Counted from the first letter of the stretch, positions 1 to 11,184 are shown. The stretch: DNA of 64,000 nt from Datisca glomerata (GCA_003255025.1 QANY01003970.1:620001-684000); one strand, 5' to 3'. Notes: a model not told the origin generated them from the sequence alone. Numbers and translations are program-made.

Positions 1-631
1 GTTTTGTTCAATGTAATTGAATTTTTATTGTTGAATCGTTCTTTTGATTGCTGAATTTACTTTCAAGGTCTCGTCGTTTCGGTGAATCACTTGAGCCCTG
101 ATACATTTTCGGTGCCATGGAGCTTTGTTTGTCTGTTTTCTGCCATCGTCATTTTAATTTTGGTTGTGTGTGACGACCAACTCCACTTAATAGCTATGAA
201 GCACAATTTTCAATTTGTGACTAGCAAGTTTAACCGTAGAAGGTATGTAGTCCGATGTGTTTCCAAGAGTTACCAGTGGTTTGTGCGTGCTTCACGTTAT
301 AGAGTTGGTGAAATTTGGCCCAATAGAAAGTATGTAAAGGAGCACACTTGTTTGCTTGACAATGTTCAAAGTGATCACCGACAAGCCACTTCAATAATTG
401 TTAGTTTGTGTATAAATGATAAGTATATATGTGGAGTTGGTGGTCACACACAACCTAATGATATTATTCATCTTATGCGTGTGAAGCATGACATTAATAT
501 TATTTATTATAAAGATTGGAGGGCCAAGAATGGAGCTCTTGATACGATACGTGGTTCTCCGAAAGAGTCTTATGTGATACTACCTTCCTATTACTTTTAC
601 TTGCAGAAGAATAATCTTGGTACAATTACTT

Positions 632-714
632 GTAATTACTATGCGTATATAATTTATTGTTCATTTTATTATTACACACTCAGTATTTTTAGTAAATACT
701 TTTACATGTTTTAG
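632..714 (+). other. Predicted intron 1 of the MULE transposase
   Basis: A GTAATT donor and a TTTTAG acceptor bound an AT-rich 83-bp stretch. Removing it joins the upstream LGTIT-like motif to the FF-containing segment that precedes the VIRVDGTFL block, as expected in MULE transposases. Without the splice the frame runs into non-conserved sequence. Confidence 0.55.
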
Positions 715-1480
715 GTACTGATCATGATAGTAGGTTAAAGTATTTTTTTTCGTGGCGTTGAGGTCTTCATTAAGCGATAGTCGTCATTGTAGACTTGTTA
801 TACGAGTTGATGGAACTTTTTTGACGAATAAATACCATGATACATTTCTTATTGCTTCAATGATTGATGGTGATGACCAAATTTTTCCATTAGCATTTTC
901 AATTATTGATTTGGAGAATGATTTGGCTTGGGATTAGTTAATAGAGAAGTTGAGTTGTGCCCATGAATATTGTGAAGAGTTGGTGATCATTTCTGATTGT
1001 CATAGCAGCATCCCAAAAGCTGTTGCAAAGTATTTTCTGGATGCTCATCATGGTTGTTGCATGCAGTATTTGCTTAATAATGTGAAGACAACATATAAGA
1101 GGTTCAAACTCGATATTGTATTTTATAAATGTGCCATAGAAAACATGGCTGTAGATTTTGAGTTGCACATGCATTGTCTAGAGGCCATTGTTCCATCTAT
1201 ACGGTCTTACTTGAATGGAGTTGGATATGAAAAATTGGTTCATGCATACTTTGTTAGACATCACTATAATACGATGACATCAAATTTAGTTGATACATTA
1301 AATTCTGTTCTAAAGGATGCTCGATCATTGCACGTTGCTTGCCTTATAGAGTATATACGATAAAAGTTGCAGTTATGGTTTTATGATCGGAGGACTACTG
1401 CTAGTTGTATGCTTACATGTTTAACTAAGGAAGCAGATAATGATTTATGTGTTCAATTTGAGTTGGCCAGTATAATAGAT

Positions 1481-1553
1481 GTGAGTTCTCTTATGCTTTT
1501 GTTTTCATAATTATTTCCATTAATTAGTTATTATTAATTGTTTATTTTTGTAG
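1481..1553 (+). other. Predicted intron 2 of the MULE transposase
   Basis: This has a GTGAGT donor and a T-rich stretch ending in TTTTTGTAG. It separates the long helical region from the segment leading into the SWIM finger. Size, base composition and both splice signals fit a plant intron. Confidence 0.65.
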
Positions 1554-2234
1554 GTATACATCATTGACGTTAATACATCTCAAGTTCTTGATGGTGAAGT
1601 TGAATATGTTGTGAACATTTCAAATAGGTGTTGCACTTGTAATATGTGGTAGCTTGATCTACTATCTTGTTCTCATGTGTGTGCTGCACTTATAAGGAGG
1701 AACCTTTCACCATATCCATACACATTCAAGTACTATACGAAGAGTGAGCTTAAATGTACGTATGTAATATTTGTGTATCACATTGGCAATGACTCTGATT
1801 GGGTAGTTCCTGATCATATCAAAGATAAAATGATTTTACCTCCACGTGTTAGACGCTGTTCGGGTATACCAATGAAGATACCTATCTTTTAGTACTTGGA
1901 TGTGTATGGATTGGGTAGTTCCTAAAAATAGATGATGTACTTGTGGTGTCTTATGTCATAATAAGAAGACTTGTAAAAATCCTGTTAAAGATCGCGAAAG
2001 AGGTGTTTCAAATAAGAAACGTTCAAGTTTATTAGGTTGATGGTTATGTTTTCATTATCCTTATTTTATGTGGAATTTACTTTTCATATACTTTTTAATT
2101 TCATATCAAACAGGTCAATGGCCATGAGAATTTGATGAATATGCTTGTTTTTAAGTCAATACCATGCCAGTTAATTTTATACTTTGCGTATATTAACATT
2201 TATGTTCTTGTTTATACATATCAAATTTATAATG

Positions 2235-2660
2235 TTTTAAGGTATGTTAATATACCCATAGTATATTACCTTTTACTTATCTATATTGAATATACTTTCT
2301 CAACCCAAGGTAATTTTAAGGAATTGAATGTTTACTCATAGTATATCAGTATTTACATATATGTATATACACTGTCAAGCATGGCTATTTTCAAGGAATT
2401 GGATAAATACCCATAGTATTTTATCATTTTCTTATATGTATGTACTGTGTCAAACCAAGGTATTTTCAAGGAATGAGATATATACTCATAGTATATTATC
2501 ATTCTTTTATTTGTATATACTATGTCAAACTAAGGTATTTTCAAGGAATTAGATATAGACCTACAATATATCATCATTTACTTATCTGTATATACACATC
2601 AAAACAGATTCAGGTAGAAATTAGATTTATACCTATAGTATAAGTTTATTTACTCACATG
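2235..2660. repeat. 75-bp tandem repeat array (about 5-6 units)
   Basis: Units share a core close to TTTTCAAGGAATT followed by a CATAGTATAT segment and a TATATGTATATAC segment. The core AAGGAAT begins at 2318, 2393, 2468 and 2543, an exact 75-bp spacing. More diverged units lie on both sides (about 2239 and 2617). Because 75 is a multiple of three, the array produces repetitive open frames that are not genes. Related units recur near 5570-5770. Confidence 0.8.
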
Positions 2661-3314
2661 TTTAAACACTAAAAAAACCAGACTACTACAAGAATTATGT
2701 TTCCATCCTTGTATATACACTAATAAAACATATTCTGATAAATTTCAGAATGAACTTCCATAATATTCAAAAATGATCAATAAGTTCAAAATCCATCAAA
2801 AGTTTCAAAATTAGTAACTTTTTGCAACTATCAACATTTTCCACATATTCATATACCATCAACTAAGCCTAAGGTCATTCAAAAAATGGTACCATCATCT
2901 ACCACCCATTCATCCATCAAATATAGCAGAATTTCTTCAAGTTAAATATCCTAAGAAAACAATCTAAAAATTGTAACAATATTCATCAATCACGAAGGGC
3001 TAGGGATAATAAATTGAAGTTAGGAATGTCAGATTCATTTGGCATCACTGTTGGTGTTGCTGGTACTTGCTAGTCCTTTTCTGCCAATTTCATTAGACGT
3101 AGTGGCTTTTTTATGTTAGTCGCATTTACTGTTGCTTTGATTAAGCGTCTTTTCTTATTTATGTCAGCATTAGCTTAGTTTATAATAGTCAATAAATATA
3201 TAAGCTCATTTACAATTACCTTTGATTGCGATGGTTGAATTGTAGTCAAATTTTTGTCAGCACTTTTTTATCCAGCATCTTCAGCATTTACATCCTTATT
3301 TATAGCAGTAGTAT
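2661..3314. other. AT-rich interval, no recognisable gene
   Basis: It lies between the 75-bp array and the DUF1985-like remnant. If a C48/Ulp1 protease domain once followed the DUF1985 gene on the minus strand, it would fall here. I could not see a recognisable His-Asp-Cys arrangement. Confidence 0.4.
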
Positions 3315-3640
3315 CATAATTCATGGCAACATTACCAACATTTATATCAACCATATCAGTAGTCATAAAATTATCCTTTCATTAATGAGAATGAAACATG
3401 ATTATTATGCTTAGTATTAAATTGATAATTCTAACAATACACGAATAGTATGTAAACTTTTTATATCAACCATATAACAAGTTTTTATATCATAATTCAT
3501 GGCAACATTACCAACATTTATATCAACCATATCAGTAGTCATAAAATTATCCTTTCATTAATGAGAATGAAGCATGATTAGTATGCTTGGTATTAAATTG
3601 ATAATTCTAACAATACACGAATAGTATGTAAACTTTTTAC
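3315..3640. repeat. 176-bp-period direct duplication
   Basis: Two copies of about 150 bp (3315-3464 and 3491-3640) begin with CATAATTCATGGCAACATTA and end in TATGTAAACTTTTT. They differ at only a few positions and are separated by about 26 bp. The second copy runs into the coiled-coil coding remnant on the minus strand, so the duplication lies in or just past the 3' part of that gene. Confidence 0.85.
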
Positions 3641-5293
3641 CTTTGCAGACGATGTTTGTTGGGCAATCACACTTAACAAAGTATGTACTTCACTTGTCAC
3701 TATGTATATATTCATTTCATATTGCGCTCTCTCCAACTTGTCAATTTTCTTGGCTATGACATCCATTGGCTCTTTGTTTTGAATTTGTTTTAGTTTTTCA
3801 TCAATAAACAAAATGATTCACAATCTGATTTTCCCATCTTTATCATTCTCCACATTTTTTCCCTTAAAAAATGAGCCATAAATGGCGCTTCCAATTCCAA
3901 TTGTGTAAGTACAATTAGTTTTATTATAAACTGTTATGAAATTAAACATTAGTTCAAAATAGGAAAATAAAAACTATTTAGTTTTAACAATAATCATTTA
4001 TATACTACTTCATGAAACAATTAACATTTTTTTCTGTATAAACTGTCTATATAGAGAATGTAATCACTAGTATACCACTGCAGAATGATCCGATCAAATT
4101 AATCATACAACATTAACATGAATGTCACTCATATATAATTAAGGGTAAACAATTATATACTAAATGAAAGAGAAAACATAATCTACCTCTTCTGAGTCAA
4201 AAACCATGTTTTGTAATTCTCTCCAACTTGGCTGTTCGCTCCCCCTCTACTTGCACATCCTTGGTATTCCATCTCCTGAGCGTTGTGCAATGTTGATGCA
4301 AGCATTCATGAGGGTAGGGATCACCTCAAATGCCCAGACAATCAGAGCTAGTAGGAAGCCTTCAAATCTGAGTCCTTTTGCAGTAGGATTGTTGAGAATA
4401 ACTTTCACAAATTCGATTGTCATTTCATATGACGACCGGTCCCGTGAATAATTCTCAAAAATCTCATCAATATCGAGCATTTTCAAATGGTCGATGCCAA
4501 TGTCGGTAGATGCTTGTTTTGGGAAAAGTAGATTTTTAAGCAATAAATCTTGGCCAACTTGATTTTAAGCCCTAAACTTGCATATCGAAAAGCATTAAAA
4601 GAACAAACGAGACTTTCCCTAGACATGTATTTAGTTACAAATTTGAGATTGGAAAAGCTTCATTAAGCAATTGTCCATCGCGTAATGTCTCATTGTTCAA
4701 TGATGGATATGGACCATAATTTAGTCTCGTTATCAACGTAAAATATTTAATACCAAAACTAATAACTTGTCCTTCAATATTGAAACACAACTCATCATTA
4801 TCGTCGCTAAAACATTGTCTTCTAACTAAATGCATAATTAACTGAGGAGGTATATTTGCTAGTTTAATGTTTAGAAGGCTTCCTAAACATGTTTTCCTAA
4901 AGACTTATCTTTTCTCTTGTGTTAACGAACATTTAAATGTGTTAAAATACTCCATTTTGCCATATAGATTGACTTTTTTGTTACTTTTTCACAACTCAAT
5001 CGGTAACAACATACGGTAGTCCTGCTAATAAATAAATAATAATAATATTTACATAAAAAAATGGTTATCATAGTTCTACAACTACTATTGGTATATTTCA
5101 ATTTATTGTTTGATTTGTTTACCTCTTTTCTAATCGCTGTGTTTTCATTATCGGTTTGGGTTGCAGGAGCATTTCTAGTGATTTTCTCGTTTTCTTCCAT
5201 AGGGGCTTCATCTTGAATCTGTGGTTGCTTTTTCTTTCCTACACGTTGTTTTTTGGGACATATTGATTTCTTGGCAATGTTTTTAGGCCTCAT
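3593..5293 (-). pseudogene. DUF1985-type gene remnant, probably carried by the MULE
   Basis: Read on the minus strand, it starts with a basic segment (MRPKNIAKKSICPKKQRVGK), then an acidic and Asn-rich stretch ending at a GTAAAC donor near 5122. An exon at 4835-4635 resembles the N-terminal half of DUF1985, with an ELCFNIEGQVISFG motif and an FTLITRLNYG motif. A second piece at 4543-4247 has the helical FVKVILNNP and LIVWAFEVIPTL motifs typical of the second half. A coiled-coil-like piece follows at 3811-3593 (IDKLERAQYEM). DUF1985 proteins often precede a Ulp1-like cysteine protease and are known as cargo of plant MULEs. No protease domain is visible. Frames are broken between blocks, so I call it a pseudogene. 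Confidence 0.6.
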
Positions 5294-5379
5294 TTTGTAT
5301 TTTCCTTTGGATATATGCTCAAGTACCGTGAGTTAATGGACATATACTAATTCATAAATAATTATGTGCAAAATTAATC

Positions 5380-5790
5380 ATGAGTGTGCTAACAAACAGC
5401 AAATGACTATATGCTTAGATACTATAGGCATATACTAATTTGCTATTTGAAGTCATAATGTTGATCACTTAATATATAAGCATATAAGGTTATATACCTA
5501 TGTGATATAAATTTTTAGAACTATCTAGAGTGTGACAAACCTAATTCAAAGATTTTCAGAACAATACAGTAGTAGATATATTCACAGAATTGGATATATA
5601 CCCCATATTATATTATTATTATTATTTACTTATATGTATATAATTTGTCAAATCTGGTTATTTTTAGGAATTGGATGTTTACTAATAGTATATTATCCTT
5701 AACTTCATACACACTTAGCAAAACTAGTTCAGTCAAAAATGGATTAATGCCTATAGAGTATGTCTATTTACTCACTTGTATAGACTAATT
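5380..5790. repeat. Second block of diverged 75-bp-type repeats
   Basis: Segments such as TAGGAATTGGATGTTTACTA, CTTATATGTATATAATTTGTC and the ATAGTATATTATC core match the array at 2.2-2.66 kb, but spacing is less regular. Having the same repeat on both sides of the DUF1985-like remnant suggests the two blocks are subterminal or flanking parts of one element. Confidence 0.5.
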
Positions 5791-5799
5791 AAAACAGAA

Positions 5800-6790
5800 G
5801 ATGATAGAAGGCATATAGAACAACTAATACAGTTTTGTTATAATTTTACCATATATAGCAGAGATTCGAAAACAAATGAAAATAGAGTAAGCTTTGGATG
5901 GAAGCAAAGAGAATTAATTGAGAAACACATGCCTAAAGGTTAAATAACACTAGAATTAAGGTTAAATATATGCCTAATTTTCTCTTAAGGCTTTGTATCG
6001 TCTTCATCCTCTTCTATATTGGAAGCCAAGTAAAACCTAACATAACCCATCTCTACTATTTTATGCTCAACAACAACCGACAATTTAGAAGATAAGTAGA
6101 TCGTTGCCGTGTTTGGGAGATATGAAAATAGACTTGAACGGAAACAAATTCGAACTAATAACACAGATTCGAACCGACAGCTTTGGATTGTACAAAAATA
6201 GATTACAAAAAAACATTCAAACCATAAATATAAGAGATTCACGCTCTAAATATCACTTACAATTGAGATTCATACGATTTAAGCTTTGGATAGAAAATTT
6301 TGTGCTAGGGTTCTCCATAGTCTCCAATCGTCATTGCTGCCTCAAGATTTTTATGTATGTTGTTTTTGTTAGGGTTTCTCGATGGGGGTGGTTGCCAAAG
6401 CCTTTTGGTCCTATTGATAATGAGGGTAGAATTGTCTATTCACTTTAATTTATAGGTTTCAAAGATAGGAGCCTTATAATTTTCAACTATTTGTGCAAAC
6501 TACTATTTTTTGTCATTTTTTTTCTTTATTTTCCTATAGTGACCTCTTTCCCTGAAAAACCTTTATATTATGTATATGTATGTCTAGGTCGTACTATTTT
6601 ACTGTGTTTCCATCACAAATCCAAACCTTATAGCAGAGGTTTGATTCAGTCAATTTTGCAGATTAGGAAAATGAAAATAATCTTAAGGAGATGCAAAAAT
6701 TTTTTACACATTAATTGTTTGATTCAAAGGGTAACAGGGATGAAATGCAAAAAAAATCTGAATTTCTCTCTTTTTTTTGCAGAAATGGAT
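5800..6790. other. AT-rich interval with no recognised gene
   Basis: Short open frames exist on both strands (for example 5985-6242 minus and 6104-6448 plus), but they overlap each other and resemble no family I know. A GCTAGGGTTCTCC-like string at about 6305 resembles a plant 5' leader but has no convincing continuation. Confidence 0.35.
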
Positions 6791-6795
6791 GAAAT

Positions 6796-6949
6796 AAATA
6801 ATTTATTTACTAGATTTTTTGTCAAAATTACATTACACGTTCTAAGGGGAATGAGGGTTATGACTCGAACCAACGACCTCTAAGGTATGAGTGTGGGGGC
6901 TTAATCAACTGCACTAACTCATTTTATTAAATAATTTATTTACCAGATT
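6796..6949. repeat. Target-site duplication pair flanking the SINE
   Basis: AAATAATTTATTTACTAGAT on the left (6796 onward) is repeated as AAATAATTTATTTACCAGAT on the right (6929 onward), plus one further T. The single difference is consistent with a moderately old insertion. Confidence 0.75.
6817..6928 (-). mobile_element. tRNA-derived SINE, about 112 bp
   Basis: On the minus strand it begins with an A-box-like TTAGTGCAGTTGATTAA and then has a B-box-like GGTTCGAGTC about 37 bp later, the layout of an internal RNA polymerase III promoter. The tail ends in TTTTGACAAAA. The insert is bounded by a 21-bp direct repeat (6796-6816 and 6929-6949) with one mismatch, which is a typical target-site duplication from L1-type retrotransposition. 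Confidence 0.75.
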
Positions 6950-7310
6950 ACACAGGTGTAAACATCACGATTATTTATGCCTATATAATTTTGGTAATTA
7001 ATTATTTACGTCAGCATTTTGCAAAAAATACAAAAAGTTTTTCAATCATTTTTATAGATTGGTTGGAAAATTACCAGATTAAATTAAACTATCACACTGT
7101 CGATTTCTACCAGATTACACGGTCATTTTTTTGTCATTTTCCGTTCAATTAAATTAGACTTTTTGCAGCCTAAATCTAAGGGTTTTATACAAGAATAACA
7201 AAGTTCTATAAATTTAATACAAAAATAGACAACTGTTTTCATAATCATAAAAATAGCCAATGTTTATGGTCCCACTATAAAAAATATGTATCTGCCCAAT
7301 ATACCTATTT
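6950..7310. other. AT-rich non-coding interval
   Basis: The string CAGATTACAC recurs at about 6944 and 7112, with a related ACCAGATTAAA at about 7073. A similar CAGATTACACAGGT occurs at about 34,665. No gene is seen. Confidence 0.35.
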
Positions 7311-7317
7311 ACTAGCA

Positions 7318-7562
7318 TTTACTCTCTCTCTCTCTCAAATTCGGATATGCATTTTTTATATCACTCCCTCCATATATATATATATATATATATCTCCTCC
7401 TCTCTCCACGTCTGTCGTATGTATATGTATATATAGATAGATAGATATACATGTAAATACAAAGAGAAAAATATGGATTATAGGGAGAAAGAGATGGGGC
7501 GATAGAGAGAGAATTCTGGATTTTTGGAAAGAGAGAGTGTGTGAGATATATATATATACACA
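7318..7562. repeat. Microsatellite cluster (CT)n, (TA)n, (GA)n
   Basis: A short CT run at about 7320-7336 is followed by TA runs at about 7372-7392 and 7546-7558, GATA-like units near 7432-7450 and purine-rich stretches between. The open frames here on the minus strand are repeat-driven artefacts. Confidence 0.8.
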
Positions 7563-7568
7563 CACACC

Positions 7569-7983
7569 CCAAAAGATGTGTTTTCGCATGCCGGGATGGG
7601 TGTGACACACCAAGGTCCCTCAAAATCACTTTTTACGCATGGCCCTCTCGACCACCCGCAACCTATCCCTGGACCTTACCCGGCAGGCTACTCTAGGGGT
7701 CAGAGCCAGAGCTTCGTTGCTCCTCAACATCTGCGAGAACCCCCTATGAGTCTCAATCCCTATTAATTAAGGTGAGGCCTTACATGATAGTTGATCTTAT
7801 ACCATAGGGGGTTATCATAGATTTTGAGGAGTGGCGAAGCTCTGGCTCTTACCTCTCGAGTACCCTGCCCGGTTAAGGTCCGGGGATAAGTTGCGGGTGC
7901 TCGAGAGGCCCCTGCGTAAAATGTGATTTTGAGGGACCTTGGTGTGTCACACCCATCTCGATATGGGACAACGCATCTTTTGG
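7569..7983. mobile_element. Foldback / long-TIR non-autonomous element, about 415 bp
   Basis: Two arms (7569-7748 and 7803-7983) are inverted copies over roughly 180 bp at an estimated 85-90% identity, separated by about 55 bp. Matching blocks include GGGTGTGACACACCAAGGTC, CACCCGCAAC and GAGCCAGAGCTTCG, present forward on the left and reverse-complemented on the right. It has no coding capacity. The outer tip of the right arm overlaps the pararetrovirus primer-binding site, and the left arm tip repeats the same CCAAAAGATG sequence. No clear target-site duplication was found. Confidence 0.7.
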
Positions 7984-7993
7984 TATCAAAGTC
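7981..7993 (+). other. Primer-binding site of copy A (initiator tRNA-Met)
   Basis: TGGTATCAAAGTC matches the tRNA-Met complement TGGTATCAGAGC apart from an A for G in the middle and a change at the end. Copies B and D have TGGTATCAGAGTC at the same place. It marks where minus-strand DNA synthesis began in the ancestral virus. Confidence 0.75.
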
Positions 7994-8269
7994 AAAACTG
8001 GTGGGGATATTTATTGTTTACTTAATTTATCTGCGTAATTAATCTGTTCACCGTCTATTATGGCTGGTCTTTGTTATTATTGTTTATCATTTGCTTACAT
8101 GAATAATTGATTTTTCATAATCTCACTCTCCGCCTAAGGGCTGGTTATTTTATGTTTGATTATTTTACTGTAATATTTGATTATTTAATCTGTGAATCTG
8201 GTTTATCAGAGGCTGACGTATAATTTTTTATTTGGTTTACTTCAGGCACCATAATAAAAACTCTTAGAT

Positions 8270-9115
8270 ACGTAAATCTTGAGGGTAAGGTGGTTGTAGG
8301 GGCAAACTGGCGAAGATTCAACCTAGTAGAATGTTGTAGAAGTCATAGCAGATTATCAATCCAAATGCACTATGAAATTTTCAATGATAAGAATAATTTA
8401 GCTTCTTGAGCCATGAGTAGATTATTTAGAAGTAATTCTTCTAGTATCAATAGGGCTATAATAATTTTAATACCTGACATAATAAATGAATAACATTTTG
8501 AATTAACAGATGATCAAGTAGAGCATATGGTATGGAATATACCCAAAATTCCTAATAAAAATATTTACAAATCAACATGGTCTGTTGCTTCTTTCAATCT
8601 TCAGCATCTGTAAAAAAAATTGAAAATATATATGCTCTTGGGAAAGAGTATGAGACTTGTCAATTACTTTCTTTTAATGTAATAAAACATCACATTGAAA
8701 AATGATATAATTTCCTACATTTTAGTTTAGTCCATATTGGAGTTAAACCACTCACAATGAGAGGCTCAAATACCTCTGTCTTGTTAGTCTTGTGAGATGC
8801 AAGATTCACTAATGATAGTATTTTAGAATTAATTGAATCCCCACTTTGTAATGGCCCAATCTATTTCGATTGTTTTCCAGATTTGTCTGTTAGTTTGGCA
8901 GATCCACATCTATTAAATCATTAACTTTGAATATTAAAACTAGTGGTTACCAAGTTCTAGAAGGCACCCAACCCCTAGCTTCGATTTTTAGAATTCATTA
9001 TAAAGTTACTAAAACCAATATGAATTTCCAAACCATCAAAAGGAGTCCAAAGAATCAAACCCTATTGATCCAATCTAGCTAAAGTTATGTCAATATTAGA
9101 GTCCCTAAAATAAAT
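8270..9115 (+). pseudogene. Pararetrovirus movement protein remnant, copy A
   Basis: In caulimovirids this 30K-superfamily protein forms tubules through plasmodesmata. The N-terminal part is recognisable from about 8275 (VVVGANWRRFNL). The central domain near 8820-8990 has an FDCFPDLSVSLADP-like stretch in changing frames and a following YQVLEGTQPLA motif, the conserved aspartate-bearing core of 30K proteins. Several stops and frame changes break it. The order (movement protein first, directly after the leader) is the same in copy D. Confidence 0.65.
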
Positions 9116-9199
9116 AGGTGGTCTGATATTACTTTACTACCAAATTGGCTTCTAACAAATGAAAGCCAAGCCACTCCCATACAAGGCTCGATTGAAAAT

Positions 9200-9737
9200 A
9201 TAGATCACATCCAGCAGTACATGGATGGTACTGCTAAAATCAACTTCCAATCTTCCAGTTCTAATCCTTAAATTAGGGAGTATAGTAAGTCTAGTACTCG
9301 TAGGAATTCATTTTCTTGATCATCCATTAATAATGATCAAGATCTTAGGATTCAACAATTAGAAAAAGAATTAAAAAAAATTAAAAATTAAAAATTAAAG
9401 ACTTAAAGCAATATCTACAAATTCTTAAGTTAGCCAGTCAGTCTATGATAATAATTCTGAAAAATATGACAAACCAGAGGCACCACATATAATCGAATTT
9501 CTAAGGAAACTTACCTCCTGTTAATCCTCAACTCTTAGTTTTACATTTAGGAACCTTGAACCAAGAATACAAGTCATATTGGAAAGGTCTAACCCAACAC
9601 ACTAATGACCAAGTCAATCTCGATAAACGTAATTGGTTAATAGATTCATATAATATGAATAAAAAAATCATACTTGCTGAATGGAAGACACTCATGCAAG
9701 AATTTAGGGTTGACATATTTTTCTTTAATTATATCGA

Positions 9738-9769
<32 letters not shown>

Positions 9770-10036
9770 NTACCTGAAAAAATTATGATTAACTATAAAA
9801 ATTCTTTAATCACTGCTTCTCCTTTTAAGATTTCAAGAGAAGAAAAACCTAATAAAAAGGTTGTTGAACAACTCAATTATACCAATCAAAGTTTAATTAC
9901 AATAGGTAAACAATTAGATAAATTTAAAAATAAGGTTGATGATTTTCAAGAATCTAAACCTAATGAATCTCTAAAAGAAAAACCTTTAATAAATCTTTTA
10001 TATAAAACAACTTTTAATATTATTCCCATTAATTAA
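9200..10036 (+). pseudogene. Gag-like coiled-coil segment, copy A
   Basis: This corresponds to the 231-codon block at 57.0-57.7 kb in copy D. Visible landmarks are DQDLRIQQL (start of a heptad-like coiled coil, about 9340), LDKRNWLIDSYN (about 9624) and EWKTLMQEFRVDIFF (about 9681). A TA microsatellite containing an unknown base splits it at about 9742-9770. The part after it, with a Lys/Asn-rich composition, continues to 10036. It probably represents the region between movement protein and coat protein; its role is not known to me. Confidence 0.55.
9741..9770. repeat. (TA)n microsatellite with an ambiguous base
   Basis: About 14 TA units end in an N at 9770. It sits inside viral coding sequence that reads YIEDIYEK in copy D, so it arose after integration. 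The N marks sequencing or assembly uncertainty. Confidence 0.9.
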
Positions 10037-10199
10037 CATATTGATAAAATATTTCAAGAATTAAAGAATAAATCTATTGAGTCATCTTCTTCTCTCAAGG
10101 TTATTAACCAAGATAGTAGCTCAGAATCAGAAAGTCATAGGTCAAAATCTACCTATGATTCATCTGCAATAAGTGAATCTTCAAACATTAACAATATTG

Positions 10200-11160
10200 A
10201 AAATTCATTTAAAAAATTAGAAATTAATAAATTAGAAAGGAAATGGCATAAAAGACCAATTCCTCCTTATATCCAAATATCTGAAAATTCTTGAGTTAAT
10301 CAATTTTTTGTTTCTGTAAAGAAATTGTATGAATGAAATATTGATGGACTTTCTGAATAGAAAATTCTCAATAAATTACAATGCATGGCAATGGTGACTA
10401 ACAACTACATTGCCACACATAATTTACTTCACAATGAGGTAATAAATCTTTCAGTCACATGAATTCTACATTCCTGGTGGGAAAAATATCTCACAGAAGA
10501 ATCCAAAATACCATCATTTTAGAAGTAAAAATTGATGATGAAGGAAATCCAACTATTGGAGACAATGAGGGAATAATACATGATGTCATCAATACACTCA
10601 TTTACACAATACTTGAGTACTTCATTGGAACGTCAAATAATGTTACTTTACGTATTTATGATTAATTGACTAATCTTAGATATCCAACCCTAAGTGATTT
10701 TAACTGGTACAAAATAATTTTGTCCATAATAATGACAATGAATGATAGTAATCAACCCTTTTGTAAAGAAAAAATTATAAATGGATTACCTAATTTGTTC
10801 GCGCACAAAATAAGAACAGTCCTTGGTAATGACCTACGAAACATGAGCTACGATAGTCTTACCTATGGTACTATAATTACTATAATACAAAAGGAAGATT
10901 TGAAAATGTGTATTGATATGAAAATCAATAAACAAATAAAAAAAGAAATTAAAATTGTCAAATATGAATTAGGTAATTTTTGCGAGCAATATGGTTTACC
11001 CGCTATGGCTTCTTCCCCAAAAAATAGGAAAAATTCTCATTTAAGCCCTAGAAGATCCCACAAACCTTATAGGAGAAATCACCATAAAGATAAAACCTTT
11101 GACCAATTCTTTTCAAAGAATAAAAATTTTGATAAACGTTTCTTTAAGAATAAAAATTAA
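10200..11160 (+). pseudogene. Pararetrovirus coat protein remnant, copy A
   Basis: The coat protein encapsidates the viral DNA. Conserved landmarks are MTNLRYPTLSDFNWYK (10666 onward) and INGLPNLFAHKIRTVLG, both typical of caulimovirid coat proteins. A Ser/Arg/Lys-rich tail ends at 11158. A stop at 10663-10665 splits the 10459-10665 and 10666-11160 pieces, which read in the same frame. The zinc knuckle that should follow is absent, apparently deleted together with the start of the protease. Confidence 0.7.
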
Positions 11161-11184
11161 TAAAAAATTTGATAAAAGTAAAAT

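Larger units (their letters stand above)
1..2040 (+). pseudogene. Mutator-like (MULE) transposase, decayed, 5' end outside window
   Basis: This is the remains of a cut-and-paste DNA transposase of the MuDR/MULE superfamily. The domains follow the family order. An N-terminal zinc-ribbon-like DNA-binding region (about 190-430) reads CVSKSYQWFVRASRY and then KEHTCLLDNV. The start of the DDE core follows at about 800-920, with VIRVDGTFL carrying the first Asp. The second Asp region is at 980-1030 (ISDCHSSIPKAV). A SWIM zinc finger lies at 1640-1690 (CCTC ... CSHVCAA), and a terminal zinc knuckle at 1937-1975 (CTCGVLCHNKKTC). Two GT-AG introns interrupt it. Frameshifts near 745-750 and stops at about 935, 1361 and 1651 mean it cannot make a full transposase. 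The superfamily call is firm; the exact clade is not. Confidence 0.85.

Noticed and set aside
2328..2643. Protein with internal repeats (THSILSF, CQTKVFSRN)
   Set aside because: The repetition is explained by the 75-bp tandem DNA repeat, whose period is divisible by three.
6840..6925. A functional tRNA gene
   Set aside because: A and B boxes are present, but acceptor-stem pairing is not seen; flanking target duplications fit a SINE better.
7312..7629. Two minus-strand open frames over the microsatellite cluster
   Set aside because: They consist of Tyr/Ile/Ser-rich repeat translation from TA, GA and GATA runs, overlap each other and show no domain.
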